Shown: positions 27,786 to 37,010, counted from the first letter of the stretch. The stretch: 64,000 nt of DNA from Yoonia sp. GPGPB17 (GCF_037892195.1 NZ_JATACI010000002.1:2294001-2358000); one strand, 5' to 3'. Numbers and translations are program-made. The notes: generated by a model from the letters alone, not told the origin.

Positions 27786-28693
27786 GGTTGCGCCGAAACA
27801 CCAAAGCGCCTGCACCCGATCCGAATGTCCTGCTGCCCCCAGAGGGCGTGCCTTTGCATCTGTCAGTGGCTGGCATGGGTGCGCGGTTTGGCGCGCAAAT
27901 CACCGACATCCTGATTACCGTTATTGGCGCCATTGCGCTGGTGGTTCTGCTCGCCGTGATGAACCTGACTTCGCCTCAAACACTTTGGGCGATCTCGGCG
28001 CTCCTCTTTTTCATCATCCGCATCCCTTACTATGTGCTGACCGAACTGGCGTGGAACGGGCAGACTATTGGCAAGCGGATGCTGAAAATTAAAGTGGTTT
28101 CACGCGATGGACTGTCGCTGAGCGCGCATGCGCTGGTGGTGCGGAACCTGATGAAAGAGGCCGAGATTTTCCTGCCCGGTACGCTCTTGCTGACATTGGA
28201 TACCGCATCGCCCGTGGCATCCTTGATCGCGCTGGGCTGGATCGTCGGCACCATCATGGTCCCACTGCTGAACAAACGACGACAGCGTTTGGGTGATATG
28301 ATTGCAGGCACCTATGTGATCGATCTGCCAACACCGATCCTGCTGAAGGACCTCGCGCAATCGGTACCAAAGCCCGTGAAAGACAAGTTCGTGTTCTTGT
28401 CCCACCAGTTGGATCACTATGGCGCATTGGAACTGCAAACACTGGAAGACCTGCTGCGCGCGCAGGAAAACCGTCCAAGTATGCAAACCAATGCGCGCAA
28501 CAAGGCAACGTTAGACTCGGTCATTGAGAAAATCCGCAACAAGATCAGCTATGCCGAAAAGGTTGAGCCAGCGGACAGTGTCGCCTTCCTACGGGCATTC
28601 TACAACGCGCAACGTGCGCATCTTGAGCAGAAGCAGCTTTTTGGCGAGCGACGACAGGACAAGTTCCATGCGGATCAGACGACAAAGGACTGA
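27782..28693 (+). CDS. RDD-family membrane protein
   Basis: This 303-aa protein has three to four N-terminal membrane helices with the RDD signature residues (MGARFGAQITDILITVIGA, Arg-Asp-Asp-like; TIGKRMLKIKVVSRDG) and a long soluble C-terminal tail (~190-303) predicted helical, EKIRNKISYAEK. The tail is much longer than in minimal RDD proteins and probably makes cytosolic contacts. ATGA overlap with the SpoIIM gene. Last gene of the DUF4129-DUF4350-MoxR-DUF58-SpoIIM-RDD operon. Confidence 0.87.
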   Translation: MRLRRNTKAPAPDPNVLLPPEGVPLHLSVAGMGARFGAQITDILITVIGAIALVVLLAVMNLTSPQTLWAISALLFFIIRIPYYVLTELAWNGQTIGKRMLKIKVVSRDGLSLSAHALVVRNLMKEAEIFLPGTLLLTLDTASPVASLIALGWIVGTIMVPLLNKRRQRLGDMIAGTYVIDLPTPILLKDLAQSVPKPVKDKFVFLSHQLDHYGALELQTLEDLLRAQENRPSMQTNARNKATLDSVIEKIRNKISYAEKVEPADSVAFLRAFYNAQRAHLEQKQLFGERRQDKFHADQTTKD

Positions 28694-28837
28694 TGCATAT
28701 TTGCTGCAATTGCGTATGGTGCCTTGGCCCATGCCATAATCCTGTCTAGAAACCGGTTTATTGAGCTTGCTCATCTCGACGCATTGGGCAGCCAGCTCTG
28801 CGTTAACCAAAACTAAAATTGTCATTAGGAACTTTAC

Positions 28838-29629
28838 ATGACGAGCATACCTTCCACCGGCCCCAAAGCGCCCCTTGGCGTTGGCGGCATCATTTCTAAC
28901 AGCTTTTCCATCCTGTTTCGTAATCTTGTTGCGGTAATGATCGTTGCATTCATTCCATCGCTCATTGGGCTGTTGTTCTCGGTTGCAACCAACGGCGTTG
29001 GTTTGACACTTGGCGTCGCCACGAGCGAGCCGCTGGCCGTTGGATCACCTGCGATGATTGTCATTGGCGTGATCATTCAGCTTGCCCTTCAAGGCCTAAC
29101 AATCGCGCTGTTGGTGCAGCTTGCCTATGATGCGAAACTCGGCCAGCCGATTACACCGATCGCCTATATTGCGCCTGCAATCAAAGCGATTGTGCCCATT
29201 ATTGTACTGTCACTCGTCATCGGTATTCTTGCCGGTATCGGCTTCGCGCTGTTGATCATTCCCGGCCTTTATATCTACGCAGTTTTCTGTGTCACGACAC
29301 CAGCGATCATGATTGAGCGCGCAGGCTTCGCTGGTATGGGTCGTTCGGCGGCGCTGACAAAAGAGTACCGCTGGCCTGTTGTCGGCGTTTTGATCCTGCT
29401 TGGGATCTGCACCATTGGTTTGTCGATTGTGATGACTTTCCTTGTTGGTATGATTGTCCCAATCATTGGTTTGAACGCCGCCGGTTACGGCGTTGGTATC
29501 CTGCTGTTCGCCTTAGTGAACGGATTGACCTACGGCCTGTCCGGCATCGGCGCTGCACTGATCTATGCCCGCCTGCGTGACATCAAAGAAGGTGTCAGCG
29601 TTGATAAACTTGCGGCCGTTTTCGATTGA
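28838..29629 (+). CDS. Polytopic membrane protein of unknown function
   Basis: This 263-aa, very hydrophobic protein has six or so helices and almost no soluble domains; it begins GVGGIISNSFSILFRNLVAVMI, resembling the membrane domain of glycerophosphodiester phosphodiesterase-type or DUF975-like proteins. The amphipathic first segment followed by paired helices fits that fold (inference). It stands alone, 145 nt after the RDD operon, with TAGGAA before the ATG and a strong terminator after it. Confidence 0.72.
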   Translation: MTSIPSTGPKAPLGVGGIISNSFSILFRNLVAVMIVAFIPSLIGLLFSVATNGVGLTLGVATSEPLAVGSPAMIVIGVIIQLALQGLTIALLVQLAYDAKLGQPITPIAYIAPAIKAIVPIIVLSLVIGILAGIGFALLIIPGLYIYAVFCVTTPAIMIERAGFAGMGRSAALTKEYRWPVVGVLILLGICTIGLSIVMTFLVGMIVPIIGLNAAGYGVGILLFALVNGLTYGLSGIGAALIYARLRDIKEGVSVDKLAAVFD

Positions 29630-29650
29630 GGCACACCCTTTGAAATGAAA

Positions 29651-29692
29651 AAGGCCCCGTTGCGAGGGATGGCAGCGGGGCCTTTCTTCTTT
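29651..29692. terminator. Bidirectional rho-independent terminator
   Basis: The 9-bp stem AAGGCCCCG / CGGGGCCTT is followed by TTTCTTCTTT on the plus strand and TTTTTCATTT on the minus strand. It serves the membrane-protein gene ending at 29629 and the convergent GntR gene ending at 29711. Confidence 0.85.
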
Positions 29693-29710
29693 GAGGCGTA
29701 AGTGGCTGTT

Positions 29711-30427
29711 TTAGACGAAACGCAGCCGATGTTTTTCAAGGACATCCACAATGATTTCCTTCGCATGGTGACGGTGAGCACGGTGGGTTTCGCGTGCAAT
29801 GTCAGGTCGGCCATCCTTGATCGCTTGAAAGACTTTGCGGTGGTCTTCGTTTGATTTGGTCGGCAGTGGCCGCAGTGCCAACGTGATCGCGCGGGCGCGA
29901 CGCACCTGATCGCTCATCATATCGACAATCGCTTTGACCCTGCCGTTGCCCCCCAGTTGGACCAGTTCTCTGTGAAAACGGTCATCGGCCGCGGACCAGG
30001 CATCAAGGTTACCGGCGGCTATGGCCTTGTCCATATCATCGATTGAGGCCTCTAGCGGAGCAAAGGCGCTGGCGGGGTGCCCTGCGATGGCAGCCCTTTC
30101 CGCAGACAGGCTTTCCAGTTCGGTTAGGACATCATAGATATCGGCCATATCGCCAGGTGAAATCGGCAGGATACGCACCCCTTTGCGCGGTTGCAGCTCG
30201 AGAAGGCCCTGTCCTTCGAGCATCAAAAGCGCTTCGCGGATCGGTGTACGTGACATATCCAGCTGCGCGGCAAGCTCTGTTTCAAGATGGTTGGACCCAG
30301 CAGGCAGATCACCCGCAAAGATCATCTCGCGCAGTTTGCCCAAGGCGCGTTGTGTATTTGAGATCGGCTTGCCCGTCACAGCATCACCCCTCGATCCGCT
30401 GCTTTTGACCTGTGTTTGCGGCGGCAT
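29711..30427 (-). CDS. GntR-family (FadR/FCD subfamily) transcriptional regulator
   Basis: This 238-aa regulator has an N-terminal winged helix, NTQRALGKLREMIFAGDLPAG then LAAQLDMSRTPIREALLMLEGQG, and an all-helical FCD domain with metal-type ligands (DDRFHRELV, ~150; the C-terminal HRAHRHH region). FCD regulators bind organic acids or sugar acids. ATG 30427 follows GAGGAG and overlaps the upstream Gfo/Idh gene by 44 nt; an in-frame ATG at 30475 lies further inside it. Probably controls its own operon through the palindrome at 32561. Confidence 0.9.
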   Translation of the reverse strand: MPPQTQVKSSGSRGDAVTGKPISNTQRALGKLREMIFAGDLPAGSNHLETELAAQLDMSRTPIREALLMLEGQGLLELQPRKGVRILPISPGDMADIYDVLTELESLSAERAAIAGHPASAFAPLEASIDDMDKAIAAGNLDAWSAADDRFHRELVQLGGNGRVKAIVDMMSDQVRRARAITLALRPLPTKSNEDHRKVFQAIKDGRPDIARETHRAHRHHAKEIIVDVLEKHRLRFV

Positions 30428-31412
30428 AGATTTTCTCCTCGACGCGCATGACATACAGATAGTCGGCGGCTTCATTCTCGAACGGTTGCCCGTCCAGTAC
30501 GCCGCTCACCACATGGCTTTGCAAGGCATGGACGCAATCACCGCCAAAGCCATCCCATGTGTCCGGCCCAAGAACCGTGGTCTCGGTCGGACTACCAAAG
30601 GCACGTTGTGTTACAGATCCATCGCCATGCAATCGGAGCGTGCCCTGCGTGCCTTCGATCAACGCTTCGCCCATGGTGCGGCGCAGATTATCGGCCTTGT
30701 GATCAAGGTGGCGGTTGCCGTCAAACAACGCGCGCGCGCCGTTTGGGTGATCAAACAGGATGTAACCTGCATCTTCCCCGGCAATCGCGGGGTTCATTTG
30801 GCGCAGATCAGCATAAACGGCCGTCGGATTACCCAGCAGATATCGAAAGGTATCAACCCAATGCACCCCGGTTTCATGGATCAGAAAGCGCGGCATCTGT
30901 TGGAAGTAAGGTTGCCGGTCAAGGTAAGCATCAGGGCCTTGGCCATCACCGGGCCGCAATCGAAACGTGACTTGATGCACATCACCGATTGCGCCCTCAT
31001 CCAACACTGCTTTGATAGTGCGATACCAGGGTTGAAACCGAAAGTTCTCGTGCACGACAATCGTCGCGCCGGCGGCTTTTGCCGCGGCGGTGACAGCCTG
31101 CCCCTCGGGCAAATCACGGCAGAACGGCTTTTGGCAGATGATCCATTTCACACCCGCGGCAAGAGCCGCACGGATCACCTCAGCATGGGCACCGGGTGGT
31201 ACGATCACATCCAGCAGGTCAGGCGTTTGATCTCCCAGCATCTGTCTCATATCGGTATATGCAGGCAAGCCGGTTGCAGCGGCTTTCTCAAGATCGCGAT
31301 CACATGCGGCTACCAGATCAGCCCGGGCCATACGCCGCCAGCTGTCATAGTGAAATTGAGCAAAATAGCCCGCCCCCACGCAGGCAACGCGCAGATGGTT
31401 GCCCCCAGTCAT
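30384..31412 (-). CDS. Gfo/Idh/MocA-family oxidoreductase
   Basis: This 342-aa NAD(P)-dependent dehydrogenase shows the Rossmann start VACVGAGYFAQFHYDSW (~9-25), CQKPFCRDLPEG (~93-104, the EKP-equivalent loop with Lys) and the catalytic-domain HETGVHWVDTFRYLLG (~175-190) with conserved Asp/His. The substrate is probably a sugar, inositol or sugar acid. It overlaps the upstream dehydrogenase gene by 4 nt and the GntR gene downstream by 44 nt, so the three form one unit. Confidence 0.85.
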   Translation of the reverse strand: MTGGNHLRVACVGAGYFAQFHYDSWRRMARADLVAACDRDLEKAAATGLPAYTDMRQMLGDQTPDLLDVIVPPGAHAEVIRAALAAGVKWIICQKPFCRDLPEGQAVTAAAKAAGATIVVHENFRFQPWYRTIKAVLDEGAIGDVHQVTFRLRPGDGQGPDAYLDRQPYFQQMPRFLIHETGVHWVDTFRYLLGNPTAVYADLRQMNPAIAGEDAGYILFDHPNGARALFDGNRHLDHKADNLRRTMGEALIEGTQGTLRLHGDGSVTQRAFGSPTETTVLGPDTWDGFGGDCVHALQSHVVSGVLDGQPFENEAADYLYVMRVEEKIYAAANTGQKQRIEG

Positions 31413-32501
31413 GCGACAAACAACGCGTCCAGAACCGCGCGCGCCGCATCGTTAGTGCCATGTTTTCCGCCCAGATCGCGTGTCAACACCTCACCCCGCG
31501 CGACAACAGTCTCAACCGCTTCACGCAACCGCGTACCATCGGCGCGCATCGCTGGGTTGTCATGCCGAACACCCAGCCAATCCAGCATCATGGCCGCCGA
31601 TAGGATCATCGCGAAGGGATTGGCAAGACCTTGCCCCGCGATGTCAGGGGCAGACCCATGACACGGTTGAAACACCGCATGCTCCAACCCAATGTCGGCG
31701 GAGGGAGCCAGCCCAAGCCCACCCATCAAACCTGCCCCAAGGTCTGACAGGATATCGCCGAACATGTTCTCGGTGACCAGCACGTCGAAGTCCCATGGTT
31801 TTTGGACCATCCAAAGCGCAGCCGCATCCACATAAGCATGATCTGCTGTGAGATCAGGATGGTTGATGGCTTCTGCATCAAACATCTCACGAAAAAAGGC
31901 AAAGGCGCGAAACACGTTGGCTTTGTCGACGCAGGTAACCCTGCCTTTGCCGCGACCCATCGCCTTGCGAGACTTGGCGAGGTCAAAGGTAAAGCGGAAC
32001 AGCTTTTCAGAGATATCGCGCGTGATCAAAAGCGTCTCACGTGCTTCATCCTTGGTCAGCGCGCCGCACCCTTGGGTGTGAAAAAGCCCTTCGGTGCTTT
32101 CACGGATCAACACAAAATCAATCTCGCGCCCCGGTGGCAAACGCAGCGGTGTATTCTGACCCGCGCGGACGGTGACTGGGCGCACGCTAAGCAAAAAGCG
32201 TCAAGGTCTTGCGCAAGTCAATCTGTGGCGAAATCTCGGTTCCGTCGTCGTAACGCACATCGGGCAGGCCCATCGCCGACAGCAGGATCGCGTCGGATGA
32301 TCGCGCGATATCCATTGAGGCATCAGGCAGCGCATCGCCGGTCTTGGCATAATGCGCAGCGCCCGCAGGCGCATCGGTGAAAGACAGCGTATAGGCCCCG
32401 GACGCCGCGGCCATGCGTCGGAGTATCTGCACCGTTGGCATCATTATTTCTGGGCCAATCCCATCACCATGGAAGACTGCGATATCGAAATTTTGGGTCA
32501 T
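31409..32501 (-). pseudogene. Isocitrate/isopropylmalate dehydrogenase-family enzyme, interrupted by one frameshift
   Basis: Segment one (32501-~32190) begins FDIAVFHGDGIGPEIM and ends QIDLRKTLTLFA. Segment two (~32190-31409) continues VRPVTVRAGQNTPLRL, IRESTEGLFHTQG, DAAALWMVQKPWDFDVLVTENMFGDILSD and EPCHGSAPDIAG-like sequence, the full IPMDH/tartrate dehydrogenase fold. The break is at GCTTAGC (minus strand, 32186-32192) where GCT-GGC would restore the frame and give a normal ~360-aa enzyme. ATG 32501 follows AAAGG. Beta-decarboxylating oxidation of a hydroxy-dicarboxylate is expected. Confidence 0.82.
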
Positions 32502-32551
32502 CTGAGCCTTTCTGTGTAGCGGCAACTTTAAATATCCAAGAAATCGAATCG

Positions 32552-32590
32552 TTGACAATCCATACATTAATGTATGCATTAAGAAATGCA
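32552..32590. promoter_or_regulatory. Palindromic operator region upstream of the GntR-controlled operon
   Basis: CATACATTAATGTATG (32561-32576) is a perfect 16-bp palindrome; TGCATT-AAGA-AATGCA (32575-32590) is a second perfect-arm dyad overlapping it by two bases. A TTGACA lies at 32552. The region is 60-90 nt upstream of the dehydrogenase start and ~110-145 nt upstream of the monooxygenase-like gene on the other strand. The FCD-type GntR protein of the operon is the natural candidate ligand. Confidence 0.5.
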
Positions 32591-32698
32591 ATAAGTGAAG
32601 ATGAACCCCGAAAGACTAATGTTCTTCTTTGCACCACAATCACTTGCTGGCATCTTCGCAGTGCCATGACCGGCAACACAGCCAAGAAGGAAACCTGC

Positions 32699-32989
32699 AT
32701 GTACGCTGTTGTTGTGACGTTTCAGATCGTGCCCGAAAAAATGGCTGCATTCCTGCCCTTAATGCAGGACAACGCCACCATATCGCTGGCGCAAGAAGAC
32801 GGGTGTCATCGATTTGATGTTTGTACTGACCCTGCGCGCCCAAACGACGTGTTTCTGTACGAACTATACACCGACAGAGCTGCGTTTGACCTGCATCTTG
32901 CCAGTCACCACTTTCAAAGCTTCGATGCGCAAACCAAGGCGATGATCGCGGCAAAATTCATACGCACATTTCGGGATGTCACCACATGA
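32699..32989 (+). CDS. ABM-family putative quinol monooxygenase
   Basis: This 96-aa protein is a typical YgiN-like dimeric alpha-beta barrel: MYAVVVTFQIVPEKMAAFLP (strand-helix), CHRFDVCTDPARPNDVFLYELY (strands), FDLHLASHHFQSFDAQ (helix). Such proteins oxidise quinols or bind small aromatics. ATG at 32699 follows AAGAAGGAA. ATGA overlap with the next gene couples it to a metallo-beta-lactamase-fold hydrolase. Confidence 0.82.
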   Translation: MYAVVVTFQIVPEKMAAFLPLMQDNATISLAQEDGCHRFDVCTDPARPNDVFLYELYTDRAAFDLHLASHHFQSFDAQTKAMIAAKFIRTFRDVTT

Positions 32990-33804
32990 GCGATTGGGAA
33001 GTCTACTGTATCAAATACGCAGAGCGGAACGCACGCGTCCGCGCCGATAGCTTTATCTTTGATGATAACCACGACGCACCTCATCCCATGGATTACTTCA
33101 TGTGGGTTTTACGCCGCGGCGCTGAGGTTATCCTGGTTGATACCGGCTATGATGCGACAGAGGCCAAAGCACGCGATCGTCCCATCCGGCTTGACCCTGT
33201 CACCGCCTTGCAGCCGCTTGGGCTGCAGCCAGAGGACATCACAAAGGTGATCGTAACCCATCTGCATTATGATCACGCGGGCGGTCTGCATTTGTTCCCG
33301 AACGCGACCCTGCATCTGCAAAGCGCCGAAATGGCCTATGCCACTGGCCCCTGTATGTGCCACGACACACTGAAGATGCCCTTTACCGCCGGACATGTTT
33401 GCGAAGCGATCAAACGGCTCTACGCAGGAAAGGTCGTATTTTACGACGGCGAGGCGCAGGTAACTGAAGGTGTGACCGTCCATTGCATTGGAGGGCACAG
33501 TCGCGGGCTTCAATGTGTACGCGTCCGGTGCCAAGCGGGCTGGATGGTGTTGGCTTCGGACGCAAGCCATTACTATGAAAACGTCTTTGCCCGCAAACCG
33601 TTCCCGATCGTGGTCGATCTGCAAAACATGCTTGACGGTTTTGAAACCTTACACAGCCTCGCCTCCGCCCCCAGCCTGATCATTCCAGGGCATGACCCTT
33701 TGGTACGCACCTATTTTCCGCAAGCGATGGCACCGCATATCTTCCGGCTTGATGCAGGTCCACATCCACAATTCAGCGCAATGTTTCCACAAGACCCCAA
33801 ATAA
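32986..33804 (+). CDS. Metallo-beta-lactamase-fold hydrolase, N-acyl homoserine lactonase-like
   Basis: This 272-aa hydrolase has the metal motif THLHYDHAGG (~90-99; HxHxDH), a later GGHSRGLQ His (~168), DASH (~190) and PGHDP (~241). The size and spacing resemble AiiA/AttM-type lactonases, which would open acyl-homoserine or other lactone rings, but substrate cannot be read from sequence. It is coupled to the monooxygenase gene upstream and overlaps the convergent S41 protease gene by 32 nt. Confidence 0.82.
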   Translation: MSDWEVYCIKYAERNARVRADSFIFDDNHDAPHPMDYFMWVLRRGAEVILVDTGYDATEAKARDRPIRLDPVTALQPLGLQPEDITKVIVTHLHYDHAGGLHLFPNATLHLQSAEMAYATGPCMCHDTLKMPFTAGHVCEAIKRLYAGKVVFYDGEAQVTEGVTVHCIGGHSRGLQCVRVRCQAGWMVLASDASHYYENVFARKPFPIVVDLQNMLDGFETLHSLASAPSLIIPGHDPLVRTYFPQAMAPHIFRLDAGPHPQFSAMFPQDPK

Positions 33805-35143
33805 GTTGCCTGTGACTTTCCATCGGCGCGATGTCTGAAAAGACAACATGCGCCAGATGTGGGCTGATGCCGTGGCCTTCCCAATGCATGTTATCGGCAT
33901 CAAGATACACTTCATTCGAGAGGTTCAGCGCCCAGCCATTCGGAAGCGTGCGTGAAAGAATATCAGAGAAGGCCCCTCTGGTGGGTTCTCCGAGATGTGT
34001 AACCTGGGGCAGCGCGCGCATCGTGATCGCAAACACCTCTGCTGCGCTTACGGTAATGTTGCTGGTGATCAGAAACACGTCGCCCTCGAACCTTGGGCCT
34101 TCACTTGGTGCGATCACAAACTGCGTTTCTTCTCGCGCTGATGCGTCCGCCGCGTATTTTGAATAGGCCATAAATGGTTCGGTGACGAACCGGCTGGCGA
34201 TCTCGCGGGCGACGTAGTCATGACCACCCAGGTTGAAACTAACATCAAGTATCAGTGATTGGGCATTTTGTTCGTTAAAAAACCGGATGATGCGGTCAAA
34301 TAATACCTGCGTGGTGACCAGCAACGCAGCGTGGTCGGCCCCGTCTTCGGCGAACCCGGACATGCCCGCAATTGCCAAATAACCAACACCGTCTTCCAGC
34401 ATGCCGTATTGGACAACCTCGTTCCCGGCCATGGTTCCTTTGTCTTGCAGAATGCCCTGCGCTACGCCCTCGTACCAAAAGCTCTGACGGAACTCATGCG
34501 CGGCCTGTGCAGGTTCAAGACCTGCCGCCTCTGCTGCTTTGCGCAGCTGCGTACTGGTCCGGCCCCTGTTGCCGTTAAACCGGTGAAAGGCACCATCGAA
34601 TTCTGCCCACAACGAAACATGCGCATCTTCGATTGGCTCCATCATTCCAGTCATCAGTTCAAAGAGCTCTTGGTCGCTGGTGTTGGGGCCAATCATTGGT
34701 TGCACCTCGGCGACTGTCTCGGCCCAGTTTACATCGTAGAGATCAAAGAAAGGGTAGTGTTCATCAAAGAAGGTGACAAACGCCAAAAAGTTGTCTTCTG
34801 GCGTATCAATGGTGGTCTGATCACAGGCCGTCGGCAACGCATCAATGCGCCTTGCGTTAATCGCAAAAGGTTCCGTGGATTCCGCAAAGACCCTCAATGC
34901 TGTGCCTTCATCGGAAAGCTCTAACCGGGCCGTTGGCAACAGCGCCGATAAGGGGGCCGGTTCAGGGTGCTCTTTTATGCAAATATCGCCACTATACTGG
35001 TAGATCTGCGTGTTACCATCTTCGATATGAAGCAACCAGCCGTAGCCGTCCGTGACCCAGACCCCTTCATATTGATCTTGTGAATTCGCTCCGGCAAAGC
35101 CGGACATAGTGCAAAGACACATTAGTAGTATCATCTTTCTCAT
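33773..35143 (-). CDS. S41-family (C-terminal processing type) peptidase, secreted
   Basis: This 456-aa precursor has a signal peptide (~1-20, after MRKMILLMCLC). The catalytic S41 domain shows LILDVSFNLGGHDYVAREIA (~310), TSNITVSAAEVFAIT (~372-386; Ser of the Ser-Lys dyad region) and GEPTRGAFSDI. No PDZ domain is evident; the N-terminal ~100 residues are lineage-specific. ATG 35143 follows CAGGAGA; an in-frame ATG at 35170 is less good. Likely a periplasmic peptidase. Lies 93 nt downstream of the beta-lactamase gene. Confidence 0.85.
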   Translation of the reverse strand: MRKMILLMCLCTMSGFAGANSQDQYEGVWVTDGYGWLLHIEDGNTQIYQYSGDICIKEHPEPAPLSALLPTARLELSDEGTALRVFAESTEPFAINARRIDALPTACDQTTIDTPEDNFLAFVTFFDEHYPFFDLYDVNWAETVAEVQPMIGPNTSDQELFELMTGMMEPIEDAHVSLWAEFDGAFHRFNGNRGRTSTQLRKAAEAAGLEPAQAAHEFRQSFWYEGVAQGILQDKGTMAGNEVVQYGMLEDGVGYLAIAGMSGFAEDGADHAALLVTTQVLFDRIIRFFNEQNAQSLILDVSFNLGGHDYVAREIASRFVTEPFMAYSKYAADASAREETQFVIAPSEGPRFEGDVFLITSNITVSAAEVFAITMRALPQVTHLGEPTRGAFSDILSRTLPNGWALNLSNEVYLDADNMHWEGHGISPHLAHVVFSDIAPMESHRQLIWGLVETLR

Positions 35144-35236
35144 TGGCGCTCTCCTGTAAGTGAAATCCAATTAAGCGAGAGAAAAAGAAAGATCGTCCGG
35201 CTGTGTAGGGGCGGATAAAATACGATAGATCAGCCG

Positions 35237-36100
35237 CTAATTTATGGCACTTGCAAAGCTCGCACAGCGCCCGTGGCCTTGCCCGACAAGAACATCAGAG
35301 AGGACGGAGCCAACGACCGACTGACGCTTTGTGCGATACGTCCGGTCCGGCATGTCCAGATTGAAGGCAAAGACATAGGCGTCATCTTCACAGGTCAACC
35401 AGCCGACGTACCAGCCGATATCGGTGATGTTGGCGTCATACCACCAACCTGTCTTTGCCATCAGCGACCAACCAGCCCCATGTCCGACTTCCATTATGTC
35501 GGCCGCTTCAGCGTAGGTTTCATTCGCTAGTGGAAGCTGCTCTCTGACCAGTCTGGACAGAAAATCAATCTGTTCCTGTGCCGAGATGCGCAGCGTGCCA
35601 TCCAACCAATATGATGTCAGCTGTTCTTCGGAGCCGATGGATTGATTGCCATAGCTCAGACCGGCCATCCACCATTGCATTCCTTCATACCCCACCCGAG
35701 TAGTGATGTCCTGATATGCCCAAACGACGGACTGCTGAAATGCTGTGACCAGCGTATGATCCCGGTTCCAGTTGTCGTTCCAGGTGGCTGCACCGTTCCA
35801 TATGAATGGAGTTTCAGATGTCAGATCAAGCTCTTCAAGTGCGATCAGAGTATGTGGAATTTTAGATGTTGATGCGGGTGAGTATCTGACTGATGCCCGC
35901 GCAGCGTTGCTGATCCAGACCTGATCGTCCGACAGACGCTTGATCACCAAAGTCGATGTGTCTGCATCTGCCCCGGAAGCCGACACATTGGTAGATACAT
36001 CCATTGGACCAGCCTCTGCATGTAGCGGCCAGGTGGATATCGCAAAAAGAAGTGCGGCTGCGCAGGCAACCCTGCAGGTGACGTTAAAATCAATGTACAT
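35237..36100 (-). CDS. Divergent class D (OXA-type) beta-lactamase
   Basis: This 287-aa precursor has a signal peptide (~1-29) and all class D motifs in order: STSK (~75-78, nucleophile and carboxylatable Lys), SVV in QQSVVWAYQD (SxV), YGN in LSYGNQSIG, and KTG in MAKTGWWYD. STSK instead of the usual STFK marks a divergent branch. It should hydrolyse beta-lactams in the periplasm; clinical relevance is unknown. ATG 36100 with GGAG; the frame overlaps the hydrolase gene upstream by 11 nt. Confidence 0.88.
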   Translation of the reverse strand: MYIDFNVTCRVACAAALLFAISTWPLHAEAGPMDVSTNVSASGADADTSTLVIKRLSDDQVWISNAARASVRYSPASTSKIPHTLIALEELDLTSETPFIWNGAATWNDNWNRDHTLVTAFQQSVVWAYQDITTRVGYEGMQWWMAGLSYGNQSIGSEEQLTSYWLDGTLRISAQEQIDFLSRLVREQLPLANETYAEAADIMEVGHGAGWSLMAKTGWWYDANITDIGWYVGWLTCEDDAYVFAFNLDMPDRTYRTKRQSVVGSVLSDVLVGQGHGRCASFASAIN

Positions 36101-37010
36101 TGGCGATGCTCCAGCTTGGATTAAGAGTGATTTCGGCAGGCTCTTCAAAGGCCTGTGCTGCGTAACTGTCTTGCGTGAGGCGGTACAGCATCCAGGCGGT
36201 CAGATACCCTTTCATGCGCCCACCATCATCCGCGAACTCAATATGGGTGGCGTCTTGTGCGACACCAAGGACCCGGAGGTTCGCATATGTCATTGCGTTA
36301 AAACTTGCTTGATTCAATGCAATTGGCGAAATGAACTCATCTTCAGTGCCCGTCATGACAAAGATAGGCGCAGTGACACCGGCGACATCGTAGCTCAAAT
36401 CAAGGCCAAAGAAATCAATCGCTTGCCGAGTGGGCAACCCGTGTATGGCCAGTGCTTTGATCGTGCGGCCTTCGGCAAATCTGGTGTGCGCGTTAATAGT
36501 GCCGACCGCTCCTTGGGAAGAGCCCGCCATGGCGATGTTATCCACATCAATGCGTCCGTTCAGTGGATGGCCGGGCAAAGTGGCCCATTCCTGCAGATTG
36601 TGTAAGATTGCAATACCCGCTGCGCCCGAGCCCATTTGCTGATCATATGAGCCAACGACAATCAGACCCCAACTGGCCAGATGCCGTGCGAGCGCGTCAT
36701 AGGTATCGATGTCAACTCCGGTGCCGTTTTGCAAAACAACAACCGGTCGCTCTGACTGCCTGCCCACCGGAATGTAGGCCCGTAGATGTCCTGCCTGACC
36801 TTGTGTTGCGATCTCTATCACCTCGGCTGCATAACGGCCGGTCTGACTATAGTGGTATTCAATCGGTGCTTCAGTGCTAAACACATGCGGCTTGGGATCT
36901 GCGCAAGACATAAGGACGATCATTAAGCAGGCTAAAGGGAGGGCCGTTCGAAAGGATTTTCGCCATCCAGATAACTGGGGGTGCTTTGCCATAACGGGAT
37001 TTACTTTCAT
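36090..37010 (-). CDS. Secreted alpha/beta hydrolase (cutinase/PET-hydrolase-like or dienelactone-hydrolase-like)
   Basis: This ~306-aa protein has an N-terminal signal/lipoprotein segment (ALPLACLMIVLMSC; a lipobox-like Cys). The catalytic fold shows an oxyanion VVVLQNGTGVD, nucleophile elbow AGSSQGAVG (Ser), acid TGTEDEF (Asp/Glu) and His ATHIEF. This layout fits secreted ester hydrolases. The start is uncertain: ATG 37010 is chosen, with 36992 and 37037 as alternatives, none with a strong ribosome-binding site. Co-oriented with beta-lactamase and a second alpha/beta hydrolase. Confidence 0.75.
   Translation of the reverse strand: MKVNPVMAKHPQLSGWRKSFRTALPLACLMIVLMSCADPKPHVFSTEAPIEYHYSQTGRYAAEVIEIATQGQAGHLRAYIPVGRQSERPVVVLQNGTGVDIDTYDALARHLASWGLIVVGSYDQQMGSGAAGIAILHNLQEWATLPGHPLNGRIDVDNIAMAGSSQGAVGTINAHTRFAEGRTIKALAIHGLPTRQAIDFFGLDLSYDVAGVTAPIFVMTGTEDEFISPIALNQASFNAMTYANLRVLGVAQDATHIEFADDGGRMKGYLTAWMLYRLTQDSYAAQAFEEPAEITLNPSWSIANVH

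Noticed and set aside
30183..31661. 492-codon open frame on the plus strand over the GntR/Gfo-Idh genes
   Set aside because: Antisense to a clear regulator-dehydrogenase operon; no recognisable domain.
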